Assembly (NCBI GenBank): GCA_035798135.1
Contig: JAPFBR010000001.1
Coordinates: 248,001 to 312,000, forward strand
Source of the DNA: Sediminicola sp035798135
Lineage (GTDB): Bacteria > Bacteroidota > Bacteroidia > Flavobacteriales > Flavobacteriaceae
Length of the DNA stretch: 64,000 bases
Direction: 5' to 3'
Under the pieces are notes generated by a model. That model worked only from the letters and a program-made list of their open reading frames with translations, was not told the origin of the DNA and made no database searches. The position numbers and the translations under genes were made by a program. Positions 52,824 to 62,207 of this stretch are shown here, piece after piece; within the stretch, counting starts at the first letter, position 1; every line of letters begins with the position of its first letter.

Positions 52824-54380
52824 ATGAAAAAAAGTTTACCATTCCTAGTAGTTCTCTTTATGTTGCAAAGCATAATTGCCTTTGCACAGACCACACAAGA
52901 AATTGTCGATAAAATAGTGAAGGAAGCCAATGAAAATTCTCAATTGGAGCCTTTGGCCCATGAACTCATGGATGTCATAGGACCCCGTTTGGTGGGCACC
53001 CCACAAATGAAAAAGGCCCATGACTGGGCCGTTGAAAAATATGCCCAATGGGACATTACCGCCAAAAATGAAAAATGGGGGCAATGGCGTGGATGGGAGC
53101 GTGGCATTACCCACGTGGATTTAGTTTCCCCAAGAGTAGTGAGTCTTAGCGGCATGCAATTGGCCTGGAGCCCAAGTACCCCAAAAAAAGGGATTACTGC
53201 CGGCATGATCATCATTCCTGATGTGGCCGACTCTTTGGCCTTTCAAAAATGGTTGTCCAATGTCAAGGGAAAATTTGTGATGGTCTCCATGTTGGAAGCT
53301 ACGGGCAGACCCGATTATAATTGGAAGGAGTTCGCTACCGAGGAGTCCTTTGAAAAAATGAAGCAAAACAGGACTACACAAAACCAAGCCTGGAGGGAAC
53401 GTTTTAAAAAGACAGGATATACCAGTAGAAATATAAATGAGGCCTTGGAGGCCGCCGGAGCACTTGGCATTATCCAATCCCGCTGGTCCGAAGGTTTTGG
53501 AGCCAATAAAATTTTTGGCGCGAACACCAAGGAGATTCCCGTAGTGGATCTTTCCTTGGAAGATTACGGCCTATTGTACCGTATGGTGGAATACGGGGAA
53601 CAACCTATCATTAAAGTAATGGCCGAATCCAAGGAATTGGGCACTGTCCCAACCTTTAATACCATTGCCATGATCCCTGGCAAGGAATTGCCCGATGAGT
53701 ATGTTGTGCTTTCGGCACATTTTGATTCTTGGGACGGAGCCACAGGTGCAACGGACAATGGCACTGGTACCATTACCATGATGGAAGCGGCACGTATTCT
53801 AAAAAAGATCTATCCCAACCCGAAGCGTACAATTATAATTGGACATTGGGGCAGTGAGGAACAAGGCTTGAATGGTTCCCGTGCCTTTGTGGAAGACCAT
53901 CCTGAAATTGTGGAAGGCCTACAAGCTTTGTTCAACCAAGACAATGGTACGGGAAGGGTGGTTCGCATTTCCGGCCAAGGCTTTTTAAATGCCTATGATT
54001 ATATGGGCAGCTGGTTGGAGGCCGTGCCGGAGACTATCACCAAAGAAATAGAAACCACTTTTCCGGGTATTCCGGGCGGGGGAGGTTCCGATTATGCCTC
54101 TTTTGTGGCAGCCGGCGCCCCTGCATTTTCTTTGAGTTCCCTGAACTGGAGCTATTTTGATTATACCTGGCATACCAATTTGGATACCTATGATAAAATT
54201 GTATTTGACGATGTGAGAAACAACGCCATTCTTACCGCCATTTTGGCCTATATGGCTAGTGAGGACCCGGATAGGACCTCGAGGGAAAAAGCGGTCCTGC
54301 ATACAAATTCCAGAACTGGGGAGCAACGGACATGGCCGGAGACAAGGTCACCAAACCGTGATGGAGGAAAAGACGAATAA
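52824..54380 (+). CDS. secreted M28 family metallopeptidase
   Basis: The 518-residue aminopeptidase-like protein has a signal peptide (cleavage after AFAQ), a PA-type insert, and M28 zinc motifs: VLSAHFDSWDGATGATDNGTG (His and bridging Asp), HWGSEEQGLNGSRAFV (catalytic Glu pair) and YTWHTNLDTYDKI (final His). It probably trims peptides in the periplasm or outside the cell. Length is normal for the family. It converges with ssb and shares a terminator with it. Confidence 0.9.
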   Translation: MKKSLPFLVVLFMLQSIIAFAQTTQEIVDKIVKEANENSQLEPLAHELMDVIGPRLVGTPQMKKAHDWAVEKYAQWDITAKNEKWGQWRGWERGITHVDLVSPRVVSLSGMQLAWSPSTPKKGITAGMIIIPDVADSLAFQKWLSNVKGKFVMVSMLEATGRPDYNWKEFATEESFEKMKQNRTTQNQAWRERFKKTGYTSRNINEALEAAGALGIIQSRWSEGFGANKIFGANTKEIPVVDLSLEDYGLLYRMVEYGEQPIIKVMAESKELGTVPTFNTIAMIPGKELPDEYVVLSAHFDSWDGATGATDNGTGTITMMEAARILKKIYPNPKRTIIIGHWGSEEQGLNGSRAFVEDHPEIVEGLQALFNQDNGTGRVVRISGQGFLNAYDYMGSWLEAVPETITKEIETTFPGIPGGGGSDYASFVAAGAPAFSLSSLNWSYFDYTWHTNLDTYDKIVFDDVRNNAILTAILAYMASEDPDRTSREKAVLHTNSRTGEQRTWPETRSPNRDGGKDE

Positions 54381-54401
54381 CCACTGACCAATACCAATAA
54401 A

Positions 54402-54437
54402 AAAGCCCCACATGGAGAATATCCGTTGTGGGGCTTT
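54402..54437. terminator. bidirectional terminator between the M28 peptidase and ssb
   Basis: AAAGCCCCACA and TGTGGGGCTTT form a perfect 11-bp stem around a 14-base loop, with A- and T-rich flanks. It serves the two convergent genes. Confidence 0.85.
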
Positions 54438-54449
54438 AATTTTATGGGG

Positions 54450-54782
54450 CTATTTTCCCAACATTAAAAGTTCGTTGCATTTTATTTCCGTGATATACCG
54501 CTTTTCTCCTTCCTTGGTCTCATAAGTGCGGGAGGTCAGCTTCCCTTCTATGACCACTTCATTGCCCTTGATAAGGTATTTTTCAATGATCTCGGCAGTC
54601 TTGCCCCAGGCAACAACGTTATGCCATTGGGTATCCGTTACCTTCTCCCCTTTCGTGTTTTTATACGTCTCATTAGTGGCGATGGAAAATTTAGCGAGTT
54701 TAGTCCCGCTTTCCATGTTTACAATTTCTGGGTCGTTCCCCAAGTTTCCAATCAACTGTACTCTGTTTCTAAGTGCGTTCAT
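54450..54782 (-). CDS. ssb: single-stranded DNA-binding protein
   Basis: The 110-residue protein is a single OB fold of the SSB type (NRVQLIGNLGNDPEIVNMESG ... WHNVVAWGKTAEIIEKYLIKG). It lacks the usual acidic C-terminal tip (DDIPF) that binds partner proteins, ending in ELLMLGK, so it may be an accessory SSB rather than the replication one. The ATG at 54780-54782 starts MNALRNRVQL; the ten upstream codons are not conserved. It has its own promoter and converges with the M28 gene. Confidence 0.88.
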   Translation of the reverse strand: MNALRNRVQLIGNLGNDPEIVNMESGTKLAKFSIATNETYKNTKGEKVTDTQWHNVVAWGKTAEIIEKYLIKGNEVVIEGKLTSRTYETKEGEKRYITEIKCNELLMLGK

Positions 54783-54840
54783 AATTTTAATTTTAAAGGT
54801 TTTACAGTTCATACTATCGAGTTCCTATTTTTCGACGGTA

Positions 54841-54848
54841 CAAACCTA
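54841..54848 (-). promoter_or_regulatory. -7 promoter element TAGGTTTG for ssb
   Basis: The minus strand reads TAGGTTTG (perfect TAnnTTTG) 59 bp before the ssb ATG. The -33 TTG is not visible. Confidence 0.45.
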
Positions 54849-55020
54849 GCACCCATTTTCCGCTGCACTCGGTTTGGAAATAGTTACTTTCGTTTACAAG
54901 CGTTTGTAGTCGTTTGATGTCTTTTATTGTTTTGTGTGGTCCTAATGACGTATCGATTATTATTTTCTATATTTAGAGTAGACTCAATAAATAGAAGATG
55001 AATTAGTTCACTTTAGGCAT

Positions 55021-55119
55021 ATGTTAGCCAAAATTATACCAACCACAGAAAAAATGGTGTTGACATTGAATCCAGAAAATCAGAATGCAATTAATAAACT
55101 TAACCAATTAAAGGAATAA
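55021..55119 (+). pseudogene. fragment: C-terminal tail of a TPR-type protein
   Basis: A 32-codon frame starting ATG ends LTLNPENQNAINKLNQLKE, the typical last helix of a TPR (LnPeNqnAi pattern). No N-terminal part of such a gene lies upstream, so it looks like the stump of a truncated gene left when the region was rearranged. It is directly followed by an array boundary element. Confidence 0.4.
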
Positions 55120-55124
55120 AACCA

Positions 55125-55165
55125 GCTACTAACATCGTGTGTAACACATTGCGAAATTTTGGCTA
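55125..55165 (+). repeat. recurring spacer element, copy A
   Basis: GCTACTAACATCGTGTGTAA followed by CACATTGCGAAATTTTGGCTA resembles copy B at 59761-59799 (both share GCTAC, CACATTTGCGAAATT-type core) and, more weakly, GTGTATAAAACATAGC at 56253-56268. Each copy sits just after a gene in the array. Confidence 0.5.
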
Positions 55166-55250
55166 ACTTTAAGATCTCCCCTCCATATAGTACTCAGTCT
55201 TGACTGAAAAATTTGAACTAAATTATATGACAACGTGCCATATACAATTC

Positions 55251-55260
55251 CGTTGGCAAC
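55251..55260 (+). repeat. recurring 10-mer CGTTGGCAAC, copy 1
   Basis: The exact decamer CGTTGGCAAC lies 8 bp before the start of the TPR pseudogene and recurs at 57778-57787, 48 bp before the alpha/beta hydrolase. A decamer found twice in 2.5 kb, both times just upstream of a gene, supports a shared boundary element. Confidence 0.45.
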
Positions 55261-55267
55261 CCTTGAA

Positions 55268-56238
55268 ATGATAAAATTTAAGTTTATAGTTATATCTCTC
55301 GTTACGATAGTCACTTCTACAGGATTTCAAGCAAATGATAACCTGGATTATAAGGAATATCATAAACAAATCACTGAGGCTGAAAAATTACTTAGTGAAG
55401 AACAGTTCGCAGATGCTTTAATTAGATATGAGCAGATTTTTACACTTTATGATTTTGTTTTTTTACGAGATTACATGGTGGCTTCACAGTTGTCGCTATA
55501 CTTGGATGATAAAACTAAAGCATTTAAATATTTAAAAGAGGATATTAAGGCAGGATGGGAACTAAAGGACTTAAAGAAAAATGAATTCTTAAAGGTCCTT
55601 CAGAGGGAACCTAAATGGATTACAATCGAACAATCCTATGGCAATCTTCGTAGTCAATATGGTAAGAGCATTGATCGGGATTTAAGAGATAAGGTGCGTC
55701 TTATGTTCAAGAAAGATCAAAAAAAAGCTATGGGTGTATTATTTAGGATTGGAAACAAGGCACAGGAAAGATATGGAACAAAAAAGTTTGCCCCACATAG
55801 CGAAAATCAAATGTTTAAGCTAATCGAAATATTAAATAACCATGGGTATCCGGGAGAAAAAACAATTGGTAATGACATCTTGATGTCAACATTATTAGTC
55901 ACCACAATTCTATATCCCTAGAATATTCCAAGAAAGACACACTCTATAATTTCATTAAGCCTAAATTAATTAGAGCTATTGAAAATGGTGAGATGTCACC
56001 TTATGAATTCGCCTTGATTGATGCTTGGCAAAAAGCTGTGGAATCAGAAAGAACCGTACCAGGATATGGATTTCTAATCTCACCTAAAAAATATACACTA
56101 ATAGAAACCAATCAATTAAGGCATAAAATTGGGCTAAGATCAATAGAGTTGCGAAATAAATTAGTTGATGTTGAGAAAAAAATCGGTATGAATTTTTATT
56201 TACCAACTTGGATAAAAGGTAAAATTAATATTGAATAA
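55268..56238 (+). pseudogene. frameshifted secreted TPR-like protein
   Basis: The frame opens at the ATG 55268 with a signal peptide (MIKFKFIVISLVTIVTSTGFQ) and a TPR-like region (KLLSEEQFADALIRYEQIFTLYD). Near 55893 it runs into a stop (TTILYP), while the neighbouring frame continues the same protein (SHHNSISLEYSKKDTLYNFI ...) to the stop at 56236-56238. Adding one base in the TTATTA stretch rejoins both halves into about 323 residues. So a single-base deletion has inactivated the gene, unless it is a sequencing error. No family name can be given. It is the first gene of the accessory array. Confidence 0.7.
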
Positions 56239-56318
56239 ATCAAATTTAAGTTGTGTATAAAACATAGCAATAAAGACTTTTCAAGAGGTTTATACTTGTT
56301 TTAAATAAAGCTGAAAAA

Positions 56319-56795
56319 ATGAAAAATAGAATTAAATTTTCTTTTGTAACACTATTCTTTTCTTGTCTTTCAATTATCACTTATGGACAAGACACTTTGA
56401 ATAGTCAACAGTTGAAGATAATTAAAACAATGAATTTATTATCTGAAACAACCGCTCCAGATGGAAAAGGAGCTGATTCCTACGGTAGTTACCTTTCGAA
56501 TGATTTCAGCCGATGGACAATTGGAAGTTCTATCACAAATAATAAGAAAAAATGGGTAGAAGGTGTTAGAGAGTGGTTTGATGATGGGTGGCGTGTATCC
56601 GAAAGAAAGCAGCAAAATCTTGAAATTCAAATTATGGGCAACTATGCACATACGCGAAGAATAGTAGCTGAAACATATCTAGGACCTAAAGGAGAAATCG
56701 CTACATCAAAAGCTGCGTTGGCAGAAATATGGATTAAAGAAAATGATAAGTGGCTACTCTACAGGGTCAATGTACACCCCATGGAAAATGATTAA
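56319..56795 (+). CDS. secreted SnoaL/DUF4440-like protein
   Basis: The 158-residue protein has a signal peptide (cleavage after ITYGQ) and a cone-shaped NTF2-like fold: a central helix region, then the strands NLEIQIMGNYAHTRRIVAETYLG and ALAEIWIKENDKWLLYRVNVHP. Such proteins bind or isomerise small hydrophobic ligands; none is known here. It is an isolated single gene in the AT-rich array. Confidence 0.7.
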   Translation: MKNRIKFSFVTLFFSCLSIITYGQDTLNSQQLKIIKTMNLLSETTAPDGKGADSYGSYLSNDFSRWTIGSSITNNKKKWVEGVREWFDDGWRVSERKQQNLEIQIMGNYAHTRRIVAETYLGPKGEIATSKAALAEIWIKENDKWLLYRVNVHPMEND

Positions 56796-57022
56796 AAGAA
56801 TAAAAAACATACTTACAACAAAACCAATAATCAATGCTGCCTTCGGGCTTAATCGAAAGGTTTGCGTATTTTTATGTAGTCCGAAAAATCTTTAGTCCCG
56901 AAGTGTCGGGATTGATTTTAATCGGGATAAAAATTAAAAACGAAACAACTAGAATTCGCTATGTCCCTTTAATCATGTTAACTATCTGCCCTAACGAACA
57001 TTAATTACAAAATACGGACGAT

Positions 57023-57658
57023 ATGAAAAATGACAAAATAGCATTCATTATACCCACAGAGAATGGTCCCTATATGGTTAAGGATCTTCAGAATTTATCG
57101 AATCAAAAAGGCACTATTGACACTCAACAAACCATAGCCCTGTGTCGATGTGGTGGATCAGGCAACAAACCTTTTTGTGATGGGACTCATGCAAAAAACG
57201 GCTTTTCTTCCGCTAAACTTGATGGAAGGGTACCTGATCAACGAGACAACTATGTGGGACAAGGTATTACGATTCATGACAATCGTGGCATATGTGCTCA
57301 TGCCGGTCGATGTACTAGCGAATTGGCTGCGGTATTCCACCTGAACGAGGAGCCTTGGATTCACCCAGAATCCGCAACGATAGAAAATATTAAACAGACA
57401 ATAAATAATTGCCCATCCGGGGCACTGAGTTATTCGGTTGATGATGTTGAACCCAGTGTCAAAGTAGGTGAACCCAGTATTTTTATTGCGCCCAATGGCC
57501 CATACATAGTTTCGGGAGGACCAACTCTTGAAAACACAGCAAGAGGCGAAGGCGCGTCTAAAGAGCATTTCACCTTGTGTAGATGTGGTGGCTCCAAAAA
57601 CAAACCGTTTTGTGATGGTACACATTGGCATAACGATTTTAAAGACGATAAGAATTGA
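57023..57658 (+). CDS. double CDGSH iron-sulfur protein with central 4Fe-4S-type domain
   Basis: The 211-residue protein has two CDGSH-type motifs, CRCGGSGNKPFCDGTH (about 40-57) and CRCGGSKNKPFCDGTH (about 185-200), each expected to bind a 2Fe-2S cluster through three Cys and one His. Between them is a Fer4_19/DUF1271-like segment, IHDNRGICAHAGRCTSELAAVF ... NCPSGALSY, likely binding another cluster. CDGSH proteins act in redox and iron-sulfur handling. It is cytoplasmic (no signal peptide) and stands alone in the array, flanked by long spacers. Confidence 0.9.
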   Translation: MKNDKIAFIIPTENGPYMVKDLQNLSNQKGTIDTQQTIALCRCGGSGNKPFCDGTHAKNGFSSAKLDGRVPDQRDNYVGQGITIHDNRGICAHAGRCTSELAAVFHLNEEPWIHPESATIENIKQTINNCPSGALSYSVDDVEPSVKVGEPSIFIAPNGPYIVSGGPTLENTARGEGASKEHFTLCRCGGSKNKPFCDGTHWHNDFKDDKN

Positions 57659-57777
57659 TAAAATTGAGACCTATTGTAAAATTATATAACCTGTTCGGAA
57701 TAAAGATTAAACGATTTACCAACAAGGCTCAAAGTACATTGACCCCCTTCAGGCTGGTCACGACACTTTTTCCAAAC

Positions 57778-57787
57778 CGTTGGCAAC
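57778..57787 (+). repeat. recurring 10-mer CGTTGGCAAC, copy 2
   Basis: Second exact copy of the decamer at 55251-55260, 48 bp before the alpha/beta hydrolase start. Like copy 1, it closes a gene-free spacer. Confidence 0.45.
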
Positions 57788-57834
57788 AATGTGAAACATT
57801 ATCTCCGTCTACTATTCATTAAAATAATATTCCT

Positions 57835-58788
57835 ATGAAATACCTTATAAAAAAACAATTCTTATCAGTACTTCTATTAATGGCGGTTCTATCCTGTAAA
57901 ACAGACCACAAAAATGTTGAAACAACTGGAATAACCTCGACCATTATTAAAAACACGTTATTAAAACATACAGTATTATCAGACGGCCATCCAATGGCGG
58001 TATGGGAAAAGAAAGCTGATAGTGCTAAAGGGCTTATTCTTTTTGTCCATGGGAGAACTTGGAGTGGTATTCCAGATTTTGATTTACAAGTAGAAGGTGA
58101 AGATTTGTCCTTAATGGACGGTATGATTGAGCAAGGTTTTTCAACTTATGCCGTTGATTTACGAGGTTATGGGGGAACACCAAGAGACAGTACAGAATGG
58201 GCTTCACCAAATATTGCCGTAAATGACATTCTCAATGTTTTAAATTGGATCTCTGTAGAAAACAACAATATGAAAGTTCATTTATTCGGCTGGTCAATGG
58301 GATCTACATTATCACTGCTTGCAACCCAAAAAAGCGCAAAAGCTATTGCAAGCTTAACACTATTCGGTTATTGGCAAGATTTAGATTTTAAAATCCCTGA
58401 GAATCCAGGAATTGAGCTGAAAAAAAGCATAAATACCGCTGAAAATGCGGCCAGTGATTTCATCATCCCTGGCAGTATAAGTCAAAAGGCGATAGATACC
58501 TATGTAAAGATGTCCTTAGAGTCCGATCCGATTAGGGCTGACTGGAGGTATGAGAACGAATATAATCACATTAACCCTTCTTTAATTGATATCCCTGTAT
58601 TGCTTTTACAGGGAGAGTTCGACCCAATTGCACTTACAGAACGGCAAGCGAAGCTATTCACACGATTAAAAACAGCCGATAAAAGTTGGATAGTAATTTC
58701 TGGAGGAGACCATGCAGCTTTTATGGAAACACCAAGAAAACTCTTTATTAACTCATTTACTCAGTTTATCAATCGATTTGACCCGTAA
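57835..58788 (+). CDS. alpha/beta hydrolase lipoprotein
   Basis: The 317-residue protein has a lipoprotein signal (MAVLSC) and a lysophospholipase-like hydrolase domain: LFVHGRTWSGIPDF, AVDLRGYGGTPRDSTEW, the nucleophile elbow LFGWSMGST, an Asp region LLLQGEFDPIAL and the His region ISGGDHAAFMETP. The Ser-Asp-His triad is complete. Substrate unknown; it probably acts on the membrane or outside it. It is an isolated single gene in the accessory array. Confidence 0.85.
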   Translation: MKYLIKKQFLSVLLLMAVLSCKTDHKNVETTGITSTIIKNTLLKHTVLSDGHPMAVWEKKADSAKGLILFVHGRTWSGIPDFDLQVEGEDLSLMDGMIEQGFSTYAVDLRGYGGTPRDSTEWASPNIAVNDILNVLNWISVENNNMKVHLFGWSMGSTLSLLATQKSAKAIASLTLFGYWQDLDFKIPENPGIELKKSINTAENAASDFIIPGSISQKAIDTYVKMSLESDPIRADWRYENEYNHINPSLIDIPVLLLQGEFDPIALTERQAKLFTRLKTADKSWIVISGGDHAAFMETPRKLFINSFTQFINRFDP

Positions 58789-58914
58789 AGGGTTACTACT
58801 AATTGAATAGTAAAAATTCGGCCGTGTGTTATCCCGAAAGCAATCGAGACGAAAAATTAGCATCTTTTTTAGCGCTACATTTCATACCCAAACCATTGGA
58901 ATCACGTTGAAATA

Positions 58915-59748
58915 ATGAATAAAAAATATCTAGAAATACACGAAACAGCATTTATAACATCAACTTTCAGATCTATTGAAGAAGATCTGAGTCAAGATCA
59001 TTTTGCAAAACTGTGGCGCAATTCTAAAACTGAAAAATGGGTTAAAGAATATCTTGCAAAAGTTTCTTCCGAGGAGATTTATACGCATTGCTTGAGAAAT
59101 AGATATTTTTTGGATAGCATAAAAGATTTATTGGATAATCAAGAAATTGAAGTGTTGATAAATTTTGGAAGTGGCTTTAGTATGTATCCATTTCTGTTAA
59201 ATGAAAGAATGATTCATATTGAACTTGACAAACCCGAAATAGTTGATTATAAAAAAGAGAAAATATTAAACTGGCAAAAAAACAATACCCTTCCGGAACG
59301 AAATATTCATTTTATTGGCGTTGATTTTAGTAAAAATTACGAAGCAGATGTTTTGACCAAAATTCTTTCAATTAAAAAAAACAAATCTTGCTTCATTCTT
59401 ATTGAAGGTGTCTTGTTTTTCTTGGATAGAGAGGAAACAGAAAATTTATTCAATTTTTTTAATATTATTCAGAACAGTGGAGATTTTATTGGTAGCGCTT
59501 CTTTTCAAGAAACAGTAAAAGAAACTTTAGCTTTTAAGAAGTTATTAAGTTTCTTTAATCGAAAAATTTCCAAAACAAAGGAAAGTGATTATCAAACTAT
59601 TAATGACGATTTTTACCAATCCAGGGAAAATTATAAATTGATCGACCATCAAGATTATTTTGGCCTTTCAAAAAAATATAATCATATAGTTCAACTGAGT
59701 AAAGAATCGATTTTAAACGAAAATTTTTATTTACTTAAAAAGACTTGA
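58915..59748 (+). CDS. class I SAM methyltransferase, leucine carboxyl methyltransferase (LCM)-like
   Basis: The 277-residue protein resembles the LCM/PPM1 family (including TcmP-type O-methyltransferases): INFGSGFSMYPFLL is the SAM loop, IHIELDKPEIVDYKKEKI the following acidic strand, and CFILIEGVLFFLDREETENLFNF the EGVLxYL-type family motif. These enzymes methylate carboxyl groups. It has no polyketide or peptide cluster partners here. AT-rich codon use matches the array, suggesting acquisition. Confidence 0.75.
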   Translation: MNKKYLEIHETAFITSTFRSIEEDLSQDHFAKLWRNSKTEKWVKEYLAKVSSEEIYTHCLRNRYFLDSIKDLLDNQEIEVLINFGSGFSMYPFLLNERMIHIELDKPEIVDYKKEKILNWQKNNTLPERNIHFIGVDFSKNYEADVLTKILSIKKNKSCFILIEGVLFFLDREETENLFNFFNIIQNSGDFIGSASFQETVKETLAFKKLLSFFNRKISKTKESDYQTINDDFYQSRENYKLIDHQDYFGLSKKYNHIVQLSKESILNENFYLLKKT

Positions 59749-59760
59749 CATAAAAAACCT

Positions 59761-59799
59761 GCTACCAAAAAAGTATCAACACATTTGCGAAATTGGCAC
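59761..59799 (+). repeat. recurring spacer element, copy B
   Basis: GCTACC followed by AACACATTTGCGAAATTGGCAC matches copy A at 55125-55165 and, like it, lies just after a gene stop (12 bp). ACGTTGGAAGTAAC next to it echoes the CGTTGGCAAC decamer. Confidence 0.5.
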
Positions 59800-59949
59800 T
59801 ACGTTGGAAGTAACTATACATAATAAAAGTAAGCCCTTAGCGAAAAGCAAGAGCGTAAAAGCCCCTGCTTTAATATACATTGCCCTTGGTAGCCATTAGA
59901 AAGTGGCACAAAAAATAAATCAGTTCCTGATATTGACAAAACCATTAGA

Positions 59950-61155
59950 ATGAATTATTTAAGATTAATTATCCTGCTATCCCTTATCGTAAATATTGGT
60001 TGTAGCACACAAAAATTAGGATCCAAAAAACAATGGTTTAAAGGCAATTTACACGCTCATTCTTATTGGAGTGATGGTGATGAATTTCCTGAAGTAATCA
60101 TGGATTGGTACAAATCCAAGGAATATCAATTCGTTGCATTGACCGATCACAACACCTTGGCAGACGGTGATAGGTGGCAAGTGATCTCAAAGGATTCAAT
60201 GTATCAAAAAGCTTTTAAACGCTATCTAGAACAGTATGGTGCTAGCTGGGTTACCTACAAAACAGATTCCCTAAATCGGACCCAAGTAAAACTAAAGACT
60301 TATGAGGAATATAAAGGGCTATTTGAAGAAAGTGGCAAGTTCTTGATTATAAAAGCCGAAGAGATTTCAGATCATTTTGAGGATAAGCCCTTACACCTGA
60401 ACACGACCAACATTCAAAAGAAAATTCACCCTCAAGGTGGAAATAGTGTTCTGGAAGTCCTTCAAAACAATATAGACGCAGTTATTAGCCAAAGGGATGA
60501 ATTAAATATCCCGATGATCGTCCATGTAAACCACCCAAATTTCAGACATGCAATAAGTCTTGAAGACATGATTGCCTTGAGAAATGAAAGGTTTTTTGAG
60601 GTATACAATGGGCATCATTTGGTCAATAACTCGGGAGACTCCATCCACATGTCAACTGAAAGTATGTGGGATCATATCAATATTGCATATATTAAAAACA
60701 ATAAACCATTGATGTATGGACTTGCTACGGATGACTCTCATAATTATCATGTTAAAGGGAGTACCTGGAGCAATGCTGGCAGAGGTTGGATTATGGCACG
60801 GGCAGATTCACTTAACCCAAAATCCTTGATAGCGGCTATGGAGGCCGGGGAATTTTACGCAAGTACTGGAGTTGAAATCAAAGAGTTGATAGTTGACAAT
60901 AATACCCTTACCGTGGAAGTAAAAAAAGAACCAGGTATAACTTATCAAATCTCATTTATAGGTTGTAAAAAAGGCAAGGCAGCGCCAGAAGAATTTGTAT
61001 CAGTTCAAGGGGGCAAGGCTAATTTTGAAATCACAAATGACATACTTTTCGTTAGAAGCAAAATCATTTCATCAAAATTACATGAAAACCCTATTGAAGA
61101 TCTGTTGTATGAATCTGCATGGACGCAACCTGTGCAACCCATTATAAATAGATGA
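59950..61155 (+). CDS. PHP-domain phosphoesterase-like lipoprotein
   Basis: The 401-residue protein has a lipoprotein signal (LIVNIGC, Cys at 19) and a PHP domain: GNLHAHSYWSDGDEFPE (metal His pair and Asp), VALTDHNTLADGDRW and VHVNHPNF ... TDDSHNYH, the usual metal-binding His/Asp set. PHP domains hydrolyse phosphoesters; secreted versions occur with unknown substrate. Single gene in the array. Confidence 0.85.
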   Translation: MNYLRLIILLSLIVNIGCSTQKLGSKKQWFKGNLHAHSYWSDGDEFPEVIMDWYKSKEYQFVALTDHNTLADGDRWQVISKDSMYQKAFKRYLEQYGASWVTYKTDSLNRTQVKLKTYEEYKGLFEESGKFLIIKAEEISDHFEDKPLHLNTTNIQKKIHPQGGNSVLEVLQNNIDAVISQRDELNIPMIVHVNHPNFRHAISLEDMIALRNERFFEVYNGHHLVNNSGDSIHMSTESMWDHINIAYIKNNKPLMYGLATDDSHNYHVKGSTWSNAGRGWIMARADSLNPKSLIAAMEAGEFYASTGVEIKELIVDNNTLTVEVKKEPGITYQISFIGCKKGKAAPEEFVSVQGGKANFEITNDILFVRSKIISSKLHENPIEDLLYESAWTQPVQPIINR

Positions 61156-61336
61156 TTGGAATTTAAAAAGGGTTACTTCCACAATTAGCGTGACTTTTAC
61201 AAGTAGTAGTCCAAACAAAAACAGCAACATAATTGTACAAATGCTTTCGCCGATATCACCATTATTAAATCATAAGAGCATAATTATTATAACACCTAAA
61301 AATTAAAAAAATTCTTTCATAATAGTACAAATACAT

Positions 61337-61861
61337 ATGGCCAAAATACAAATCAGAAGAGCAAGTAAAAAAGACGCTGCATATATTGCTTTGCTCGGAA
61401 GGGTAACTTTCACGGAAACGTTCGGTCATTTATATAGGGACAAACAGGACTTACTCAACTATTTTGATGCCACCTTCTCGGTGGACAAAATTGAGAATAG
61501 CCTTAAAAAATCGAATAATCGATATTGGATTGCAACAGTTGACAAATTACCGGTAGGATATGCAAAGCTCAAACTAAACTCGAGTTCAGAATTAATTCCG
61601 GAAGAAAAAATATGCCAACTTCAAAAAATCTATGTGTTAAAGGATTTTCTGTCCTTGAACATTGGATATGAAATGCAGAACCAACTCTTAGCCAAAGCAA
61701 AAGAAAAAAAATGCAGTAAGGTGTGGCTCTCGGTTCTAATAAGTAATGACCGGGCGATTAATTTTTATAGAAAAAATGGCTTTCATGAAATTGGAAATCA
61801 CGACTTCCAAATTGGAAAGGAGAACTTTCAATTTTTAGTTATGTCAAAACAATTGAATTAA
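61337..61861 (+). CDS. GNAT family N-acetyltransferase
   Basis: The 174-residue protein is a GNAT enzyme: IRRASKKDAAYIALLGRVTFTETFGH, then CQLQKIYVLKDFLSLNIGYEMQNQLLAKAKEK (acetyl-CoA region) and VLISNDRAINFYRKNGFHEIGNHDF. It resembles Bacillus PaiA-like or other small-molecule acetyltransferases; the substrate is not known. It is the last gene of the cassette-like array. Confidence 0.8.
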   Translation: MAKIQIRRASKKDAAYIALLGRVTFTETFGHLYRDKQDLLNYFDATFSVDKIENSLKKSNNRYWIATVDKLPVGYAKLKLNSSSELIPEEKICQLQKIYVLKDFLSLNIGYEMQNQLLAKAKEKKCSKVWLSVLISNDRAINFYRKNGFHEIGNHDFQIGKENFQFLVMSKQLN

Positions 61862-62207
61862 ATACGGGTTACCATGAATCTGATATCGGAGCAAGAATTA
61901 AAAACGAAAGTATAAACATAATACTAAGGTTAGTAATTGATTGAGGTATTTTATCCAGAACATTATAAATTAATCAACTGGTATTACTGTTATGTAATTT
62001 CTTTAAGATAAACGTTGAACATAATACAATCCTTCATAGTCCGCATACAATGATACTTGGGCCCTACAGTTGGTTCCAAGCATAAAAAATTCGTTTAGAA
62101 GCAAAAATATCCATGGTTAACCGTAATTTCGAATTTTTAATATCCGAATCCAAAAGGACCTTCTTACATCAAGGAATTTTGGAAATGGTAATAGTTGAAG
62201 ATAGGAT
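61862..62207. other. AT-rich spacer before the DUF2914 gene
   Basis: These 346 bases hold no recognised gene, repeat or RNA. A 32-codon frame (62113-62211) whose stop overlaps the next ATG is the only item and may be chance. Confidence 0.5.

Larger units (their letters stand above)
54849..55267. other. AT-rich spacer at the start of the accessory array
   Basis: Apart from a 32-codon TPR-tail fragment (55021-55119) and recurring boundary elements (55125-55165, 55251-55260), this stretch shows no gene, RNA or mobile element. It marks the change from core to accessory sequence. Confidence 0.6.
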
